Numbered from the stretch's first letter, positions 1 to 8,811 are shown. The stretch: DNA of 64,000 bases from Veillonellales bacterium (GCA_039680175.1 JBDKTO010000065.1:1-64000); one strand, 5' to 3'. A program made the numbers and translations. The notes: generated from the sequence alone by a model not told the origin.

Positions 1-44
1 TACTGATTAAGAGTCAGTTGCTCTGCCAGTTGAGCTAGTGAGTC
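1..44 (-). tRNA. tRNA-Lys (CTT), 5' part only
   Basis: Read on the minus strand, this is the 5' part of a tRNA: acceptor strand GACTCAC, a normal D arm, and an anticodon stem ACTGA/TCAGT around loop CTCTTAA. The anticodon is CTT, for lysine AAG codons. The variable loop, T arm and 3' acceptor strand lie off the left edge. It starts 7 bp downstream of tRNA-Gln and is probably co-transcribed with it. Confidence 0.85.
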
Positions 45-51
45 AAAAAAA

Positions 52-127
52 TGGCTGGGGCGGCTGGACTCGAACCAACGCATGCGGGAGTCAGAGACCC
101 GTGCCTTACCAACTTGGCGACGCCCCA
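52..127 (-). tRNA. tRNA-Gln (CTG)
   Basis: A complete 76-nt tRNA with encoded CCA. The acceptor stem TGGGGCG/CGCCCCA and the T arm GTTGG-TTCGAGT-CCAGC pair well. The anticodon loop CTCTGAC gives anticodon CTG (glutamine, CAG codons). The innermost anticodon-stem pair (positions 31-39) reads T-T instead of a Watson-Crick pair. It is the first gene of a two-tRNA unit with tRNA-Lys. Confidence 0.92.
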
Positions 128-164
128 ATGTATGATGCTCGGCTTCTCAGCCGGAACATGATTT

Positions 165-193
165 ATTATAGCAGAAGTTTTAGTATTATGCAA
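165..193 (-). promoter_or_regulatory. sigma-A promoter of the tRNA unit
   Basis: On the minus strand, -35 TTGCAT and -10 TATAAT are separated by exactly 17 nt. The -10 box lies about 38 nt upstream of tRNA-Gln. Confidence 0.7.
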
Positions 194-242
194 ACCTATA
201 GTAAAAAATTTTTATAGAAATTATAGACATTTGGAGTTTCTT

Positions 243-1088
243 TTATTGAATCCTATCTGCCAACCCCGCTAGCCGCAATTGACCAAAATAAATTTCCGGC
301 TGCCCTAAATGACGCTCCGCTACAAAGTCACCATGACAGTCGGAGCCGCCGGTAATCAGCAAATGATATCGATTACACCAGTCTACCGCCTGCCGGGTCA
401 CTACCGTATCATGCCCGGGATGAAAACATTCCACGCCGTCAATGGTTTCACCGGCAAAAAAGTCAAGAGTCTCCTCCAAACAGGAACCGTGAAAGCCACT
501 GCCGGGATGAGCCAGAACGGCCTTTCCCCCTGCCTTTTTAATGACTTGTATTACAGTTGACGGAGACGGGAAAGCCGGCCAAACAATATTTCGCTCTGCC
601 GTAAACAGATTGGTAAAAAAGTCATGGATATCCCGACAAAATCCCTTATCAATCAAAAAGCTTAACGATTTCCAGCCTCCCCGAGCCGGTTCATGCTGAT
701 AACGGCAGTATTCATCGTAATCAATGAGGAAGCCGTCATCAATCAATTTTTTAATGCTGTCCCGGTCGGTTTCTTCCATGAGAACCGTATTATGCTCCGC
801 CAGTTTTCGCAAAGGCTCGGATAAAGGATCGATTCCATAGCCGAGAATATGAAAGGACTGATCCCGAATCGTTGATGTCAATTCGACTCCCGCTAAAAAG
901 GCTAAGCCAGCCGCGGCTGCAGCCTGCTGTGCTGCAGCCGTGTTGGCAACCGTATCATGATCGGTAACGGAAAATAAATCAATACCTGCCTTCTTAACTT
1001 CTTCCGTCAGCTTTTCCGCACTCCAGGTTCCGTCGGAAGCGGTCGTATGAATGTGCAAATCTACTTTACCAATTGGGGTTCGTCTCAA
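243..1088 (-). CDS. PHP-domain metal-dependent phosphoesterase (YciV/RNase AM-like)
   Basis: This 281-residue protein has the polymerase-and-histidinol-phosphatase fold. Visible metal ligands are DLHIHT (His12, His14), TDHDT (His44), Glu69 in GVELTS, the HPG motif near residue 194 and the C-terminal GSDCHG. Length and motif order fit the stand-alone PHP family that removes phosphates from nucleotides or trims RNA 5' ends; the substrate cannot be read from sequence. It starts with TTG, preceded by AAAGGTGAG. The gene ends 115 bp before the tRNA unit, with the tRNA promoter in the gap. Confidence 0.85.
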   Translation of the reverse strand: MRRTPIGKVDLHIHTTASDGTWSAEKLTEEVKKAGIDLFSVTDHDTVANTAAAQQAAAAAGLAFLAGVELTSTIRDQSFHILGYGIDPLSEPLRKLAEHNTVLMEETDRDSIKKLIDDGFLIDYDEYCRYQHEPARGGWKSLSFLIDKGFCRDIHDFFTNLFTAERNIVWPAFPSPSTVIQVIKKAGGKAVLAHPGSGFHGSCLEETLDFFAGETIDGVECFHPGHDTVVTRQAVDWCNRYHLLITGGSDCHGDFVAERHLGQPEIYFGQLRLAGLADRIQ

Positions 1089-1135
1089 GTTCTCACCTTT
1101 TCCTGCTCAAATCAGTAATAACAATGATGGCTGTT

Positions 1136-1711
1136 TTATTTATAGTTTATAACGATATCCTCCAGCTTGCGTTTTGGCACATGATGCACCCGCTGTTCAT
1201 CCCGCCAGTATTTAATGTCGCCGTTTGCTTCGATTTCTTCAATAACCACTGATTCTCTCGGCTTGCCTAGCGCCACCACCAGCAGAATTTCATATTTTGG
1301 AGGAATATCCAATGCCTCCTGCAACCTTTTCCGCTGTACGCTGGCAACAATGCAGCCGCCAAAGCCTGCTTCCACCGCTCCCAGCAATATGCTTTGCACG
1401 GCGATTCCCGAATCAGCGGGAGTCCCGCATTTGAAGTTTTCATCCTGGAGTAGGATGATATAGCCGGCAGGCCGCTCTCCCGGCTCCGGTCCTTTCCAGT
1501 CGCTCAAATAACCAGCCCAGGCCAGGGTAGAAAATATCTTCTCGTTTGTTTTCCCGTCACAAGAGATAAAATACCGCAGTGCCTGCTTGTTGGCGCCGCT
1601 GGCCGAAAGCCGGGCATTATCTACCAGAGACAGCAAGGTTTCCCGGGAAATTTTTTCCGTTTCATAAAAACGGCGATAGCTTCTGTTTTTGGTAACCAGC
1701 TCTTTTAACAT
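1136..1711 (-). CDS. Nitroreductase-family FMN oxidoreductase
   Basis: This 191-residue protein begins with the family's phosphate-binding stretch (KNRSYRRF, residues 8-15) and has the SASGANKQ loop near residue 36 that contacts FMN. The central GIAVQS and GFGGC segments match the dimer-forming core. Such enzymes move electrons from NAD(P)H to nitroaromatics, quinones or flavins in the cytosol; the substrate is unknown. It stands alone, 48 bp upstream of the PHP gene on the same strand, and is separated by 66 bp from the efflux operon above it. Confidence 0.85.
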   Translation of the reverse strand: MLKELVTKNRSYRRFYETEKISRETLLSLVDNARLSASGANKQALRYFISCDGKTNEKIFSTLAWAGYLSDWKGPEPGERPAGYIILLQDENFKCGTPADSGIAVQSILLGAVEAGFGGCIVASVQRKRLQEALDIPPKYEILLVVALGKPRESVVIEEIEANGDIKYWRDEQRVHHVPKRKLEDIVINYK

Positions 1712-1777
1712 CCATCGCTTCCCCCTTTAATCCTATTATTTATACTATTTCTACAAGAATACGGTTACCCCTATTTT

Positions 1778-2902
1778 TTACGCAATTTTTTTCTGAAATT
1801 TCATGATACTGACTGCCAGCGTGGCCAAAATAAAAGCAATCAGCGCCAATACCTGAGTCCAAAGAAAATGAATGCCAATGCCTTTTAACACAATTCCCCG
1901 CATAATTTCCAGATAAAAGGTCAACGGTATTACGTCGCCCATAACATAAAACAGAGTTGGCATCGCCTCCCGGGGAAACATGAACCCGGACAGTAAAATA
2001 CTTGGCAAAAATACAAAGAAGGACAGCTGCATCGCCTGCATCTGAGTCCTGGCTACGGTGGAAATCAAGACTCCTAAAGACAGGGAGGCGACAATAAACA
2101 GCGAAGTCAAGCCATACAGCAGCGGCAGGCTGCCGCGAACCGGCAAATCAAATACCAGGATTCCCACCGCCAAAGCCAAAGTCACCTGCATGTAACCAAC
2201 AAAAATATAGGGAATAATCTTACCCAGCATTAATTCATGGGTCTTTAACGGCGTAACAATCAATTGCTCCAGCGTGCCCCGTTCCCGCTCCCGGACAATG
2301 GCCATTGATGTGATCATGACCATTGTCATTGTCAGCACCACTCCAAGAATGCCCGGCACCATGTAAAAAGCGGAGACAAAATCGGAATTGTACCAAGGGC
2401 GGATACGAATATCATAAGGCATGGACACGGACTTACCGGTAATGCCCTCCAGTTTTTGAAACAGAATCTCCTGAGATTTTAACTGGCCGATAATCTGCGC
2501 CGTACTGATGGCGGAAGACGCCGCCATTGAATCGGAAGCATCGACAATAACCTGAACTGCGGCACTGCGGCCGTGCTTTACATTTTCACTGAAATCCGGC
2601 GGAATAATAATCCCCACCTTGGCCTTGCCTGATTCAATGGAATCGTTTACCGCCTGATAACTGCCGGCAACATACTTTATGTCAAAATAGCCGCTGGCTT
2701 CAAAAGAAGATAAAAGATCCCGCCCCTCCTGCTGCAGCGACTGGTCAAAAACAATAGTAGGCAAATGCTTGACATCGGTATTGATGGCAAAGCCAAAAAC
2801 AATCAACTGAACAATCGGCAAAGCGACCATCATGGCGAATGTGAGCCGGTCCCGCTTCATCTGAATGAACTCTTTGACCAGCAAAGCCCATAAACGAATC
2901 AT
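1778..2902 (-). CDS. ABC-2 type permease of a YbhGFSR-like exporter
   Basis: This 374-residue inner-membrane protein has one N-terminal helix, a large extracytoplasmic domain (about residues 45-170) and five C-terminal helices with the ABC2-family stretch RERERGTLEQLIVTPL near residue 205. That layout matches YbhS/YbhR, the permeases paired with HlyD-type adaptors. It is the last gene of the TetR operon and overlaps the upstream ATPase by ATGA (4 nt). E. coli has two such permeases; only one is present here, so it probably works as a homodimer (inference). Confidence 0.88.
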   Translation of the reverse strand: MIRLWALLVKEFIQMKRDRLTFAMMVALPIVQLIVFGFAINTDVKHLPTIVFDQSLQQEGRDLLSSFEASGYFDIKYVAGSYQAVNDSIESGKAKVGIIIPPDFSENVKHGRSAAVQVIVDASDSMAASSAISTAQIIGQLKSQEILFQKLEGITGKSVSMPYDIRIRPWYNSDFVSAFYMVPGILGVVLTMTMVMITSMAIVRERERGTLEQLIVTPLKTHELMLGKIIPYIFVGYMQVTLALAVGILVFDLPVRGSLPLLYGLTSLFIVASLSLGVLISTVARTQMQAMQLSFFVFLPSILLSGFMFPREAMPTLFYVMGDVIPLTFYLEIMRGIVLKGIGIHFLWTQVLALIAFILATLAVSIMKFQKKIA

Positions 2903-3807
2903 AGCACCATCTCCTTGCCGCAGGATTTCACATAGTACACAAACACATCTTCCAGCGAGGGCGTAACTACCTCGTATTTATAAGCAGAAAAGGCAGCTAT
3001 CCGCTCCGGCTTCGCCAGCACGTGAACATTTGTGCCGTAGGGGTATAGATCCAGATAGTCTCCCTGTCGGCTTGTAAATTCTTCCATGGCGCCAATGGGG
3101 TCCGCCGCCGGTATCTCCAGGAGCACGCCGGGAATTGCCTGTTTTAAATTTGCCGGCCGATCATCGGCAATCAGCCGCCCCTCATAGATGAAGCCGATTT
3201 TATCGCAATGCTCCGCTTCGTCCATAAAATGGGTAGTCACCATGATCGTCGTCCCCCCTAACGCCAAATCGTAGATGATATCCCAAAATAAGCGCCTGGA
3301 TTTGGGATCCACCCCGCCGGTCGGTTCATCTAAAAATAGGATCAGCGGCTGGTGAATGATAGAGCATCCCAGCGCCAGACGCTGTTTAAAGCCGCCGGAT
3401 AAATTGGCTGTCAGTTCCTGTCGCCGTTCCTTCAGGCCGGCCATCTCCAGCATCTGATCAATTCTTTCCCGCTTCGCTCCCCGGGAAAGGCTGTACATCC
3501 CGGCGTAAAAATTCAGATTCTCTACCACCGTCAAATCATCATAGAGACTGAATTTCTGGGACATATAGCCGATTTTTGTTTTAATTGCTTCACCCTTCTG
3601 CCCTAAATCCAGCCCCAAAATGCTGCCGCCGCCGGAAGTAGGCGCTAAAATACCGCAGAGCATGCGAATGGTGGTGGACTTGCCGGAGCCGTTCGGACCG
3701 AGAAAGCCGTAAATGCTGCCGGCTTCAATGGTCAGACTGACATCATTCACCGCAACAAAGCTGCCAAACTTTCGGGTAAGATGAGAAATTTCCACTGCAG
3801 CCGTCAT
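2899..3807 (-). CDS. ABC transporter ATPase, second half of a split YbhF
   Basis: This 302-residue nucleotide-binding protein has a Walker A (GPNGSGKST, near residue 40), signature LSGGFKQR, Walker B LILFLDEPTGGVDP and an intact switch histidine (VTTHFMDEAE). It closely resembles the C-terminal half of the fused ATPase YbhF. It begins directly after the stop codon of the preceding ATPase and overlaps the permease start, so the operon is translationally coupled. It should power export from the cytoplasmic face of the permease. Confidence 0.9.
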   Translation of the reverse strand: MTAAVEISHLTRKFGSFVAVNDVSLTIEAGSIYGFLGPNGSGKSTTIRMLCGILAPTSGGGSILGLDLGQKGEAIKTKIGYMSQKFSLYDDLTVVENLNFYAGMYSLSRGAKRERIDQMLEMAGLKERRQELTANLSGGFKQRLALGCSIIHQPLILFLDEPTGGVDPKSRRLFWDIIYDLALGGTTIMVTTHFMDEAEHCDKIGFIYEGRLIADDRPANLKQAIPGVLLEIPAADPIGAMEEFTSRQGDYLDLYPYGTNVHVLAKPERIAAFSAYKYEVVTPSLEDVFVYYVKSCGKEMVL

Positions 3808-4707
3808 TTACTCCACCTCCCCGGCTAACGCGACAAATACATCTTCCAATGTCGGCAAAATAATTTTTAACCCCTGAACCACCGTGCCAGCAGTGGCTAA
3901 CCGCTGCTGAACTTGTTGAGCCGCTGCCCCTCCATCATCGACAATTAAGTGATATTTCTCGCCAAAAGCATTGATATCGCGAATTGGCAGTCCTTTAAGC
4001 TGACGTTTGATATCCTTGCTGACAGCATGAAGTTCCAGTACTTGATACGGATAATCCTGTTTTAATTGCCGGGGCGAATCGCAACAAACAATTGTACCGT
4101 TATGCATAAAAGCCACCCGATGGCACAGTTCGGCTTCATCCATATAGGGCGTTGAAACAAAGATAGTCATACCTTCCTTATTGAGGCGGTAAAGCATCTG
4201 CCAAAATTCCCGTCTGGACACGGGATCGACTCCGGTAGTCGGTTCATCCAGAAAAAGAAGCTTCGGTCTATGCATCAGTCCGGCGGCCAGAGCCAGCTTC
4301 TGCTTCATTCCGCCGGATAAATTGTCAGCCAGCCGATCTTTAAACGGCAGCAGCCGGGTAAAGGACAAAATTTCCGTCGCCTTCTGTTTCACCTGCCGGC
4401 TGTCGGCACCGTACAGCGCCCCCATAATCCGGATATTCTCCATAACCGTCAAATCCCCGTATAAGCTGAACCGCTGAGGAACGTAGCCAATATGCCCTTT
4501 TACCGCTTCCCGATCCGAGCTGCCTAACACAAGAATCTCGCCGGCAGAGGCATTCATCACTCCGGTAAGCAGACGAATCGTCGTTGTCTTGCCCGCACCG
4601 TCGGGCCCTACCAGACCGAAAATCTCACCTTTTTCCACCTGCAATGAGATGGCCTTCACTGCCTTGATGCTGCCGAATTCCTTACTTACGCCGTTCAAGC
4701 AAATCAT
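3808..4707 (-). CDS. ABC transporter ATPase, first half of a split YbhF
   Basis: This 299-residue ATPase carries Walker A GPDGAGKTT, signature LSGGMKQK and Walker B LLFLDEPTTGVDP. Where the switch histidine is expected it has proline (VSTPYMDEAE), so its ATP site is probably weakened. That pattern, one degenerate and one canonical nucleotide-binding domain, fits a heterodimer with the next gene. It overlaps the HlyD gene by ATGA. In E. coli YbhF the two halves are fused; here they are separate genes. Confidence 0.9.
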   Translation of the reverse strand: MICLNGVSKEFGSIKAVKAISLQVEKGEIFGLVGPDGAGKTTTIRLLTGVMNASAGEILVLGSSDREAVKGHIGYVPQRFSLYGDLTVMENIRIMGALYGADSRQVKQKATEILSFTRLLPFKDRLADNLSGGMKQKLALAAGLMHRPKLLFLDEPTTGVDPVSRREFWQMLYRLNKEGMTIFVSTPYMDEAELCHRVAFMHNGTIVCCDSPRQLKQDYPYQVLELHAVSKDIKRQLKGLPIRDINAFGEKYHLIVDDGGAAAQQVQQRLATAGTVVQGLKIILPTLEDVFVALAGEVE

Positions 4708-5678
4708 TGCAGCACCACATCAGCCGGCATACCGGGCTTAAGCAGCCCCGCACCGTTGTCAATTTTTACCTTTACGGCAAATACCTGATTGGCCCGTTCC
4801 CGCTGAGTAATGCTCTGCCGGGGAGTAAACTCCGCAGTCTGGCTGATTTCTTTGATCACCCCGGAAAATATCCGGTCAGGATAGGAATCCACCTTCACGT
4901 CAGCCGCCTGCCCGACTTGGAGCAATCCAATCTGAGGCGACGGCACATAGATTTTTACCCAGCAGTCATTCATATCCCCCACAGTAGCGATAGGGATACC
5001 GGGATTTATATATTCATTGTTTTCGAAGTTTTTCGTCAGCACCAGACCGTCCAACGGTGATGGTACAATGGTATCTTCCGCCAGCACCTGACTGGCAGCC
5101 ACTACCGCCTGGCTGCGCTCTACCTCCAGCCGCTGGGCTTCGATAACCTCCGGCCGGCTGCCTTCCTCCAGCAAGCTCAATTGCTGTTCCGCCGCCACCG
5201 TATTATTGTATGCCACTTCCATGGCCGAACGGGCCGCATCCAGCTGCTGAGTGGAAATACCGCCTTCCTGGTAGAGCCGTTGATACCGGGAATAATCAGT
5301 CTGGGCTTTTTCCAGCACAGACCGGTTTGCCGTCACATTGGCGGCCTGAGCTTGCCGCTCCTGCTCCCGGGTTCCTTGCTCCAGATCCCGCAGTTGGGAT
5401 TCGGCTTTGTCCAGGGCCAGCCGATCCCGCAGCAGTTGCGCGTCCAGATCCTTTCGGCTTATGTGGGCAATGATCTGCCCGGCACTGACCGTATCCCCCT
5501 GCTGAAGAGTAAACCCGGTCATATAGCCGCCGACCTTGGCCGTAATATCCGCCCGGGTCACTTCGATGGTTCCGGTAGCCGCAATCCCTTTTTCAGCCGG
5601 CCGAAACAGCTTGTAGCCGGCCGCTCCGACCAGTAAGCTGAAGACAACGATTCCGGCAATCACCCGCTTGTCAACCAT
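4704..5678 (-). CDS. HlyD/EmrA-type membrane fusion protein (YbhG-like)
   Basis: This 324-residue adaptor has one N-terminal membrane helix (about residues 7-27), a split biotinyl-lipoyl-like domain (AKVGGYMTGF and, near 210, PLDGLV), a coiled-coil hairpin rich in Gln, Glu and Arg (about 80-195) and a beta-barrel region. It would link the inner-membrane ABC pump to an outer-membrane channel, which implies a diderm envelope. Its start overlaps the end of the TetR gene by 8 nt, with GGGGTGAA as ribosome-binding site. No outer-membrane channel gene lies in the operon. Confidence 0.9.
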   Translation of the reverse strand: MVDKRVIAGIVVFSLLVGAAGYKLFRPAEKGIAATGTIEVTRADITAKVGGYMTGFTLQQGDTVSAGQIIAHISRKDLDAQLLRDRLALDKAESQLRDLEQGTREQERQAQAANVTANRSVLEKAQTDYSRYQRLYQEGGISTQQLDAARSAMEVAYNNTVAAEQQLSLLEEGSRPEVIEAQRLEVERSQAVVAASQVLAEDTIVPSPLDGLVLTKNFENNEYINPGIPIATVGDMNDCWVKIYVPSPQIGLLQVGQAADVKVDSYPDRIFSGVIKEISQTAEFTPRQSITQRERANQVFAVKVKIDNGAGLLKPGMPADVVLQ

Positions 5679-6285
5679 TCGGCTTCACCCCGCTTAAAAA
5701 AATTTTCAACGCCTGCTCAATAAAATTTTCTTCCTGGGCTACTGTCGGCGGCAGCATTTTACTGGCCAATGGTTTAATGATGAAGTAAAAATTCATAATT
5801 CCGGCCAGAGAAACAGCCATAAAAGCCGGATTCAGTTCCGAACGGAACTGCCCCTGTTCAATGCCCCCCTGAAAAATCCGGCATAAATGGTCATAAAGAA
5901 CCGGGATAAACTTGCGGATTACCGTATCAAAACAAGCCGTAGGATTGGTCAGCTCGCTGTGCACAAAGGAAAGCAAATAAGGAAACCGGTTGTGAATCCT
6001 GCCGATGCACCGGCCATAACACTGAATTCTCTCTTCCGGCGTAAGTTCTTTGGTCCAAACCGCTTCAACAATTTTCAGTGCCTGAAAAAATTGCTGCTCC
6101 AGCACCTCTTTATACAAATTTTCCTTGCTGCCGAAATGATAGGAAATCATGGCGCTGTTTACACCGGCTGCTTCCGCCAATTGTCTTATAGATACTGCAG
6201 CAAATCCTCGTTTTGCAAACAATGGAGTCGCCGCTTCGATCAACTTCAACCGGGAATCTTTTTCGGTATCTTTTCCCTGTTTCAA
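5671..6285 (-). CDS. TetR-family repressor of the efflux operon (CecR-like)
   Basis: An N-terminal TetR helix-turn-helix (AKRGFAAVSIRQLAEAAGV ... ISYHFGSKENLY, about residues 20-60) is followed by a helical ligand domain. I place the start at the TTG at 6285, because AGGGGG lies 6 nt upstream; the in-frame TTG at 6303 has no such site. The protein is then 204 residues. It is the first gene of the operon and sits directly downstream of a perfect palindrome that overlaps the -10 box, so it very likely represses itself and the exporter. The inducer is unknown. Confidence 0.9.
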   Translation of the reverse strand: MKQGKDTEKDSRLKLIEAATPLFAKRGFAAVSIRQLAEAAGVNSAMISYHFGSKENLYKEVLEQQFFQALKIVEAVWTKELTPEERIQCYGRCIGRIHNRFPYLLSFVHSELTNPTACFDTVIRKFIPVLYDHLCRIFQGGIEQGQFRSELNPAFMAVSLAGIMNFYFIIKPLASKMLPPTVAQEENFIEQALKIFLSGVKPNG

Positions 6286-6303
6286 TTCAATCCCCCTAAT
6301 CAA

Positions 6304-6333
6304 ATGATTTAATCAATCGATTGATTAAATCAT
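6304..6333. promoter_or_regulatory. 30-bp perfect palindrome, TetR operator
   Basis: Both strands read ATGATTTAATCAATC then GATTGATTAAATCAT, a palindrome with no mismatch, centred between 6318 and 6319. It overlaps the -10 box of the operon promoter and ends 18 bp before the chosen TetR start, the usual place for an autorepressor site. Confidence 0.8.
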
Positions 6334-6357
6334 AGCAGATTCTATTGTTATTGTCTA
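6329..6357 (-). promoter_or_regulatory. Promoter of the TetR-HlyD-ABC operon
   Basis: On the minus strand, -35 TAGACA (6352-6357) and -10 TATGAT (6329-6334) have 17-nt spacing. The -10 box lies inside the upstream arm of the palindrome, so bound repressor would block RNA polymerase. Confidence 0.7.
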
Positions 6358-6368
6358 CCATCAAATTT

Positions 6369-8348
6369 TCAATCGTCAACCGTCTGCTTGCCATGCTGAA
6401 CCCGCCACCAGGACACCGCCCGGATGGCTTCAATGTCCTGCATTCTCTGTACTTCATCCGGCGGCACTTCCCCCGGCTCAACTCCCGGCAGCACTTCAAC
6501 TGCCGGAGCATCATTTTTCCCGATAAAGCCGGCGGTAATCCAAAATGCATAATTGAAGCCAAAATCATTGCCCCGGGTCAGACTGGGAGCGGTGGAGTAA
6601 TAGGTAAAGCCTGGCGGCGCAATCAATTCAATGAGTGTCGGCGTAATATTGATCTGACTGCCGGCAACCCGGGGCGGCAGGCTGTGCTTGTCAATACCCC
6701 TGCCGTATATAACCAGCGGAATACCGTAGCGGGTATACAAATCCGGATTCGTTTCAATATTCAGCCGGTCGGCATGATCGCCGGTGATTAAAAACAAGCT
6801 GTCCGGATACCGCTGCCGCATATTCCTGACAAATCCGCTCATCACTTTGTCGGCATACCAAAAATGTCCCAGCTTTTTGATTAGTTCCTCATCGGACCGC
6901 TGTTTTTCCGGCAAGCCGTCCCGAATATTATCGGCGTCAAACCCTTCCTGGGCCAAATCCACAGTAAAAGGAGCATGGTTAGACACGGTTAAAATCACAT
7001 CGAAGGTTGACTCCTCGTCGGTAAAAGCTGCGGAAATTCGATTGAATAAATATTTATCATCACTGCCCCAGACATTGCCGGCCTCACTGTTAAGATCACT
7101 GCGGTCATAGAACTCGTCAAAGCCCTGCGCCAATACAAAATCTTTGACTCTCTCCCAGGAACTGGGTCCGGCATACCAAAACCGGGTTTTATAACCCAGT
7201 CTTTTCATCTGAGGTGCCAAAGCCGTAGCATAAGGTTCCTTATAGGATTCCTGCTGGTAGTTGATATACAGATTGACTTCCGGCAAACCGCTGACGATGC
7301 CGTTGACTCCGGCAATGGTTGCCATGCCGTTGGGTAAAAAAGCCGGAACATAAACGGCATCTTCCTGGGCAATAATGCTTTTCAGGCCATTGGCAATATT
7401 AAGATCCTTGTATTTCGGCAGCAGCGGCCAGTTGGCGTAGCTTTCGCCGATAATCAAAAAAACATGCCGGGGCTTGTCCATGCCGGAGCCCAAAGCTGTC
7501 TTGCGAAAGAAGTCATCCACCTGACCGGCGTCGAGCTTTTTCCCGGCAATATAGTTCCCATATTCCCCAAGGCGATCGGTGTCCACTGTCAAACCGTTGG
7601 AAGCGGCCAGCCGTTCGTGTAAGATATACGCCCGGTATAACGCCTGGACATCATCCAATATGGCCTCATTCAATAAATCGTCTTTGGTCGCGGCAGAATT
7701 TTCCCAGGTAATATCGTAGGCATAGGTTAAACTGCCGCCAAACCAGGCAAAGGTGCCAAATAGAATTAAAACAGCGCACAAGAAAGCACGAAAAGCCAGA
7801 GTTTGCCGCCGTTTGGAAAACTGCGGCAATGGCAAAGTCGACGTATTAAGCCAGCGCTGCAGCAATTTAAACAAAATAAAGGATGTCGCCGCTACCCATA
7901 GCAACCGAAAAAATAAATTATACTGCTGCACCAAGGTGTAAAATAACGCCCCCACATCATCCCGCAAGGTAGTAAACAGCAGTTGATTAAACGCCATGTG
8001 AAACTGCTCGTAATAGGGAATGCGAACATAGAAAAATAACGTCAACAAGGCTATATACGCGCTCCCCAGAGCCAGCCGGATTTTTCTGCCGTAGTTTTTC
8101 CCGGTGAGCAAATTGACGCCTGTAGCCAAAACAAATACCAGCAGCGTTACCCCAACCGTGCTTTTCAAACTAATCCGCAGTCCATAATAAAGGGAGAGCA
8201 AAATATCTTTTACAGTCGAAGCATCACTTAAATACGAATGCAGCGTAATGATGAAGCCAATGCGAAATAGACAAAATACGCCGAGAATAAATACAAACAG
8301 CTTTAAATCCTGCTGAATATCGCGAAAGAAATTTTCCCACCTGGACAT
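6369..8348 (-). CDS. LTA-synthase-like sulfatase-fold membrane phosphotransferase
   Basis: This 659-residue protein has about five N-terminal membrane helices (residues 17-185) followed by an extracytoplasmic sulfatase/alkaline-phosphatase-fold domain. Metal-site motifs are visible: LIIGESY near 300, a PNGMAT segment near 340 that probably supplies the nucleophile threonine, TVSNHAPF near 460 and ITGDHAD near 525. Relatives are lipoteichoic acid synthase and the phosphoglycerol transferase MdoB. In a diderm host it more likely moves phosphoglycerol or phosphoethanolamine onto an envelope glycan or lipid than builds true lipoteichoic acid (inference). It is upstream of and co-oriented with the TetR operon, which has its own promoter. 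Confidence 0.82.
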   Translation of the reverse strand: MSRWENFFRDIQQDLKLFVFILGVFCLFRIGFIITLHSYLSDASTVKDILLSLYYGLRISLKSTVGVTLLVFVLATGVNLLTGKNYGRKIRLALGSAYIALLTLFFYVRIPYYEQFHMAFNQLLFTTLRDDVGALFYTLVQQYNLFFRLLWVAATSFILFKLLQRWLNTSTLPLPQFSKRRQTLAFRAFLCAVLILFGTFAWFGGSLTYAYDITWENSAATKDDLLNEAILDDVQALYRAYILHERLAASNGLTVDTDRLGEYGNYIAGKKLDAGQVDDFFRKTALGSGMDKPRHVFLIIGESYANWPLLPKYKDLNIANGLKSIIAQEDAVYVPAFLPNGMATIAGVNGIVSGLPEVNLYINYQQESYKEPYATALAPQMKRLGYKTRFWYAGPSSWERVKDFVLAQGFDEFYDRSDLNSEAGNVWGSDDKYLFNRISAAFTDEESTFDVILTVSNHAPFTVDLAQEGFDADNIRDGLPEKQRSDEELIKKLGHFWYADKVMSGFVRNMRQRYPDSLFLITGDHADRLNIETNPDLYTRYGIPLVIYGRGIDKHSLPPRVAGSQINITPTLIELIAPPGFTYYSTAPSLTRGNDFGFNYAFWITAGFIGKNDAPAVEVLPGVEPGEVPPDEVQRMQDIEAIRAVSWWRVQHGKQTVDD

Positions 8349-8480
8349 TGCCGTTAAACATCCTTTCTCCCAATTGCTTTGCCTTTATCAGCTAAAATCA
8401 GCTAAATTACAACAAATATCTTATTACTTTCCCTATAATATTACAATCCTTTATGTTAAAAAAATTTTGCACACAGTAAA

Positions 8481-8522
8481 AAGCCCGTAAAACTCGGCAT
8501 CAACCGATGATTTACGGGCTTT
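8481..8522 (-). terminator. Intrinsic terminator after the spore-protein gene
   Basis: The stem AAGCCCGTAAA/TTTACGGGCTT is followed on the minus strand by a run of T. It lies 56 bp past the stop codon of the SspH-like gene. Confidence 0.75.
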
Positions 8523-8577
8523 CTACTGCATACTTTTTTGCCTTGCTATGGCCTGCTGCCACTTGGCGTCCTGCCGT

Positions 8578-8784
8578 CTAGGTCATGGGTGAAACATAGT
8601 TTACCGGACCTTTCTCTTCCAATTGGGTAATAGATACCTCGACGGTATTCCCCTTTTCCAGATAAGTTACATTGGCAGCATTGCGGCCTTTGTCAACTGT
8701 TTCAATCCATACCGGATTATTGCGGTAATGGACTTCAACAGCAGCGGCTGATTTCATGATCTCTTCGGCGCGAGTTGCTTTCAT
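8578..8784 (-). CDS. sspH: H-type small acid-soluble spore protein
   Basis: This 68-residue protein matches the SspH family over its whole length: an N-terminal RAEEIMKS stretch, the VEVHYRNNPVWIE core (about residues 16-28) and the closing VSITQLEE. Proteins of this family are packed in the endospore core, are made late in the forespore, and are distinct from the DNA-coating alpha/beta type. Its presence argues that the host sporulates. The ribosome-binding site AAGGAG is rather far (14 nt) from the ATG. A candidate sigma-G promoter lies just upstream. Confidence 0.85.
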   Translation of the reverse strand: MKATRAEEIMKSAAAVEVHYRNNPVWIETVDKGRNAANVTYLEKGNTVEVSITQLEEKGPVNYVSPMT

Positions 8785-8811
8785 AGGCCGGACTTCAGCT
8801 CCTTTTTCCTC

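Noticed and set aside
6286-6568. Open frame at 6296-6568 overlapping the LTA-synthase-like gene
   Set aside because: It is a same-strand, out-of-frame shadow running into the tetR promoter and operator, with no ribosome-binding site.
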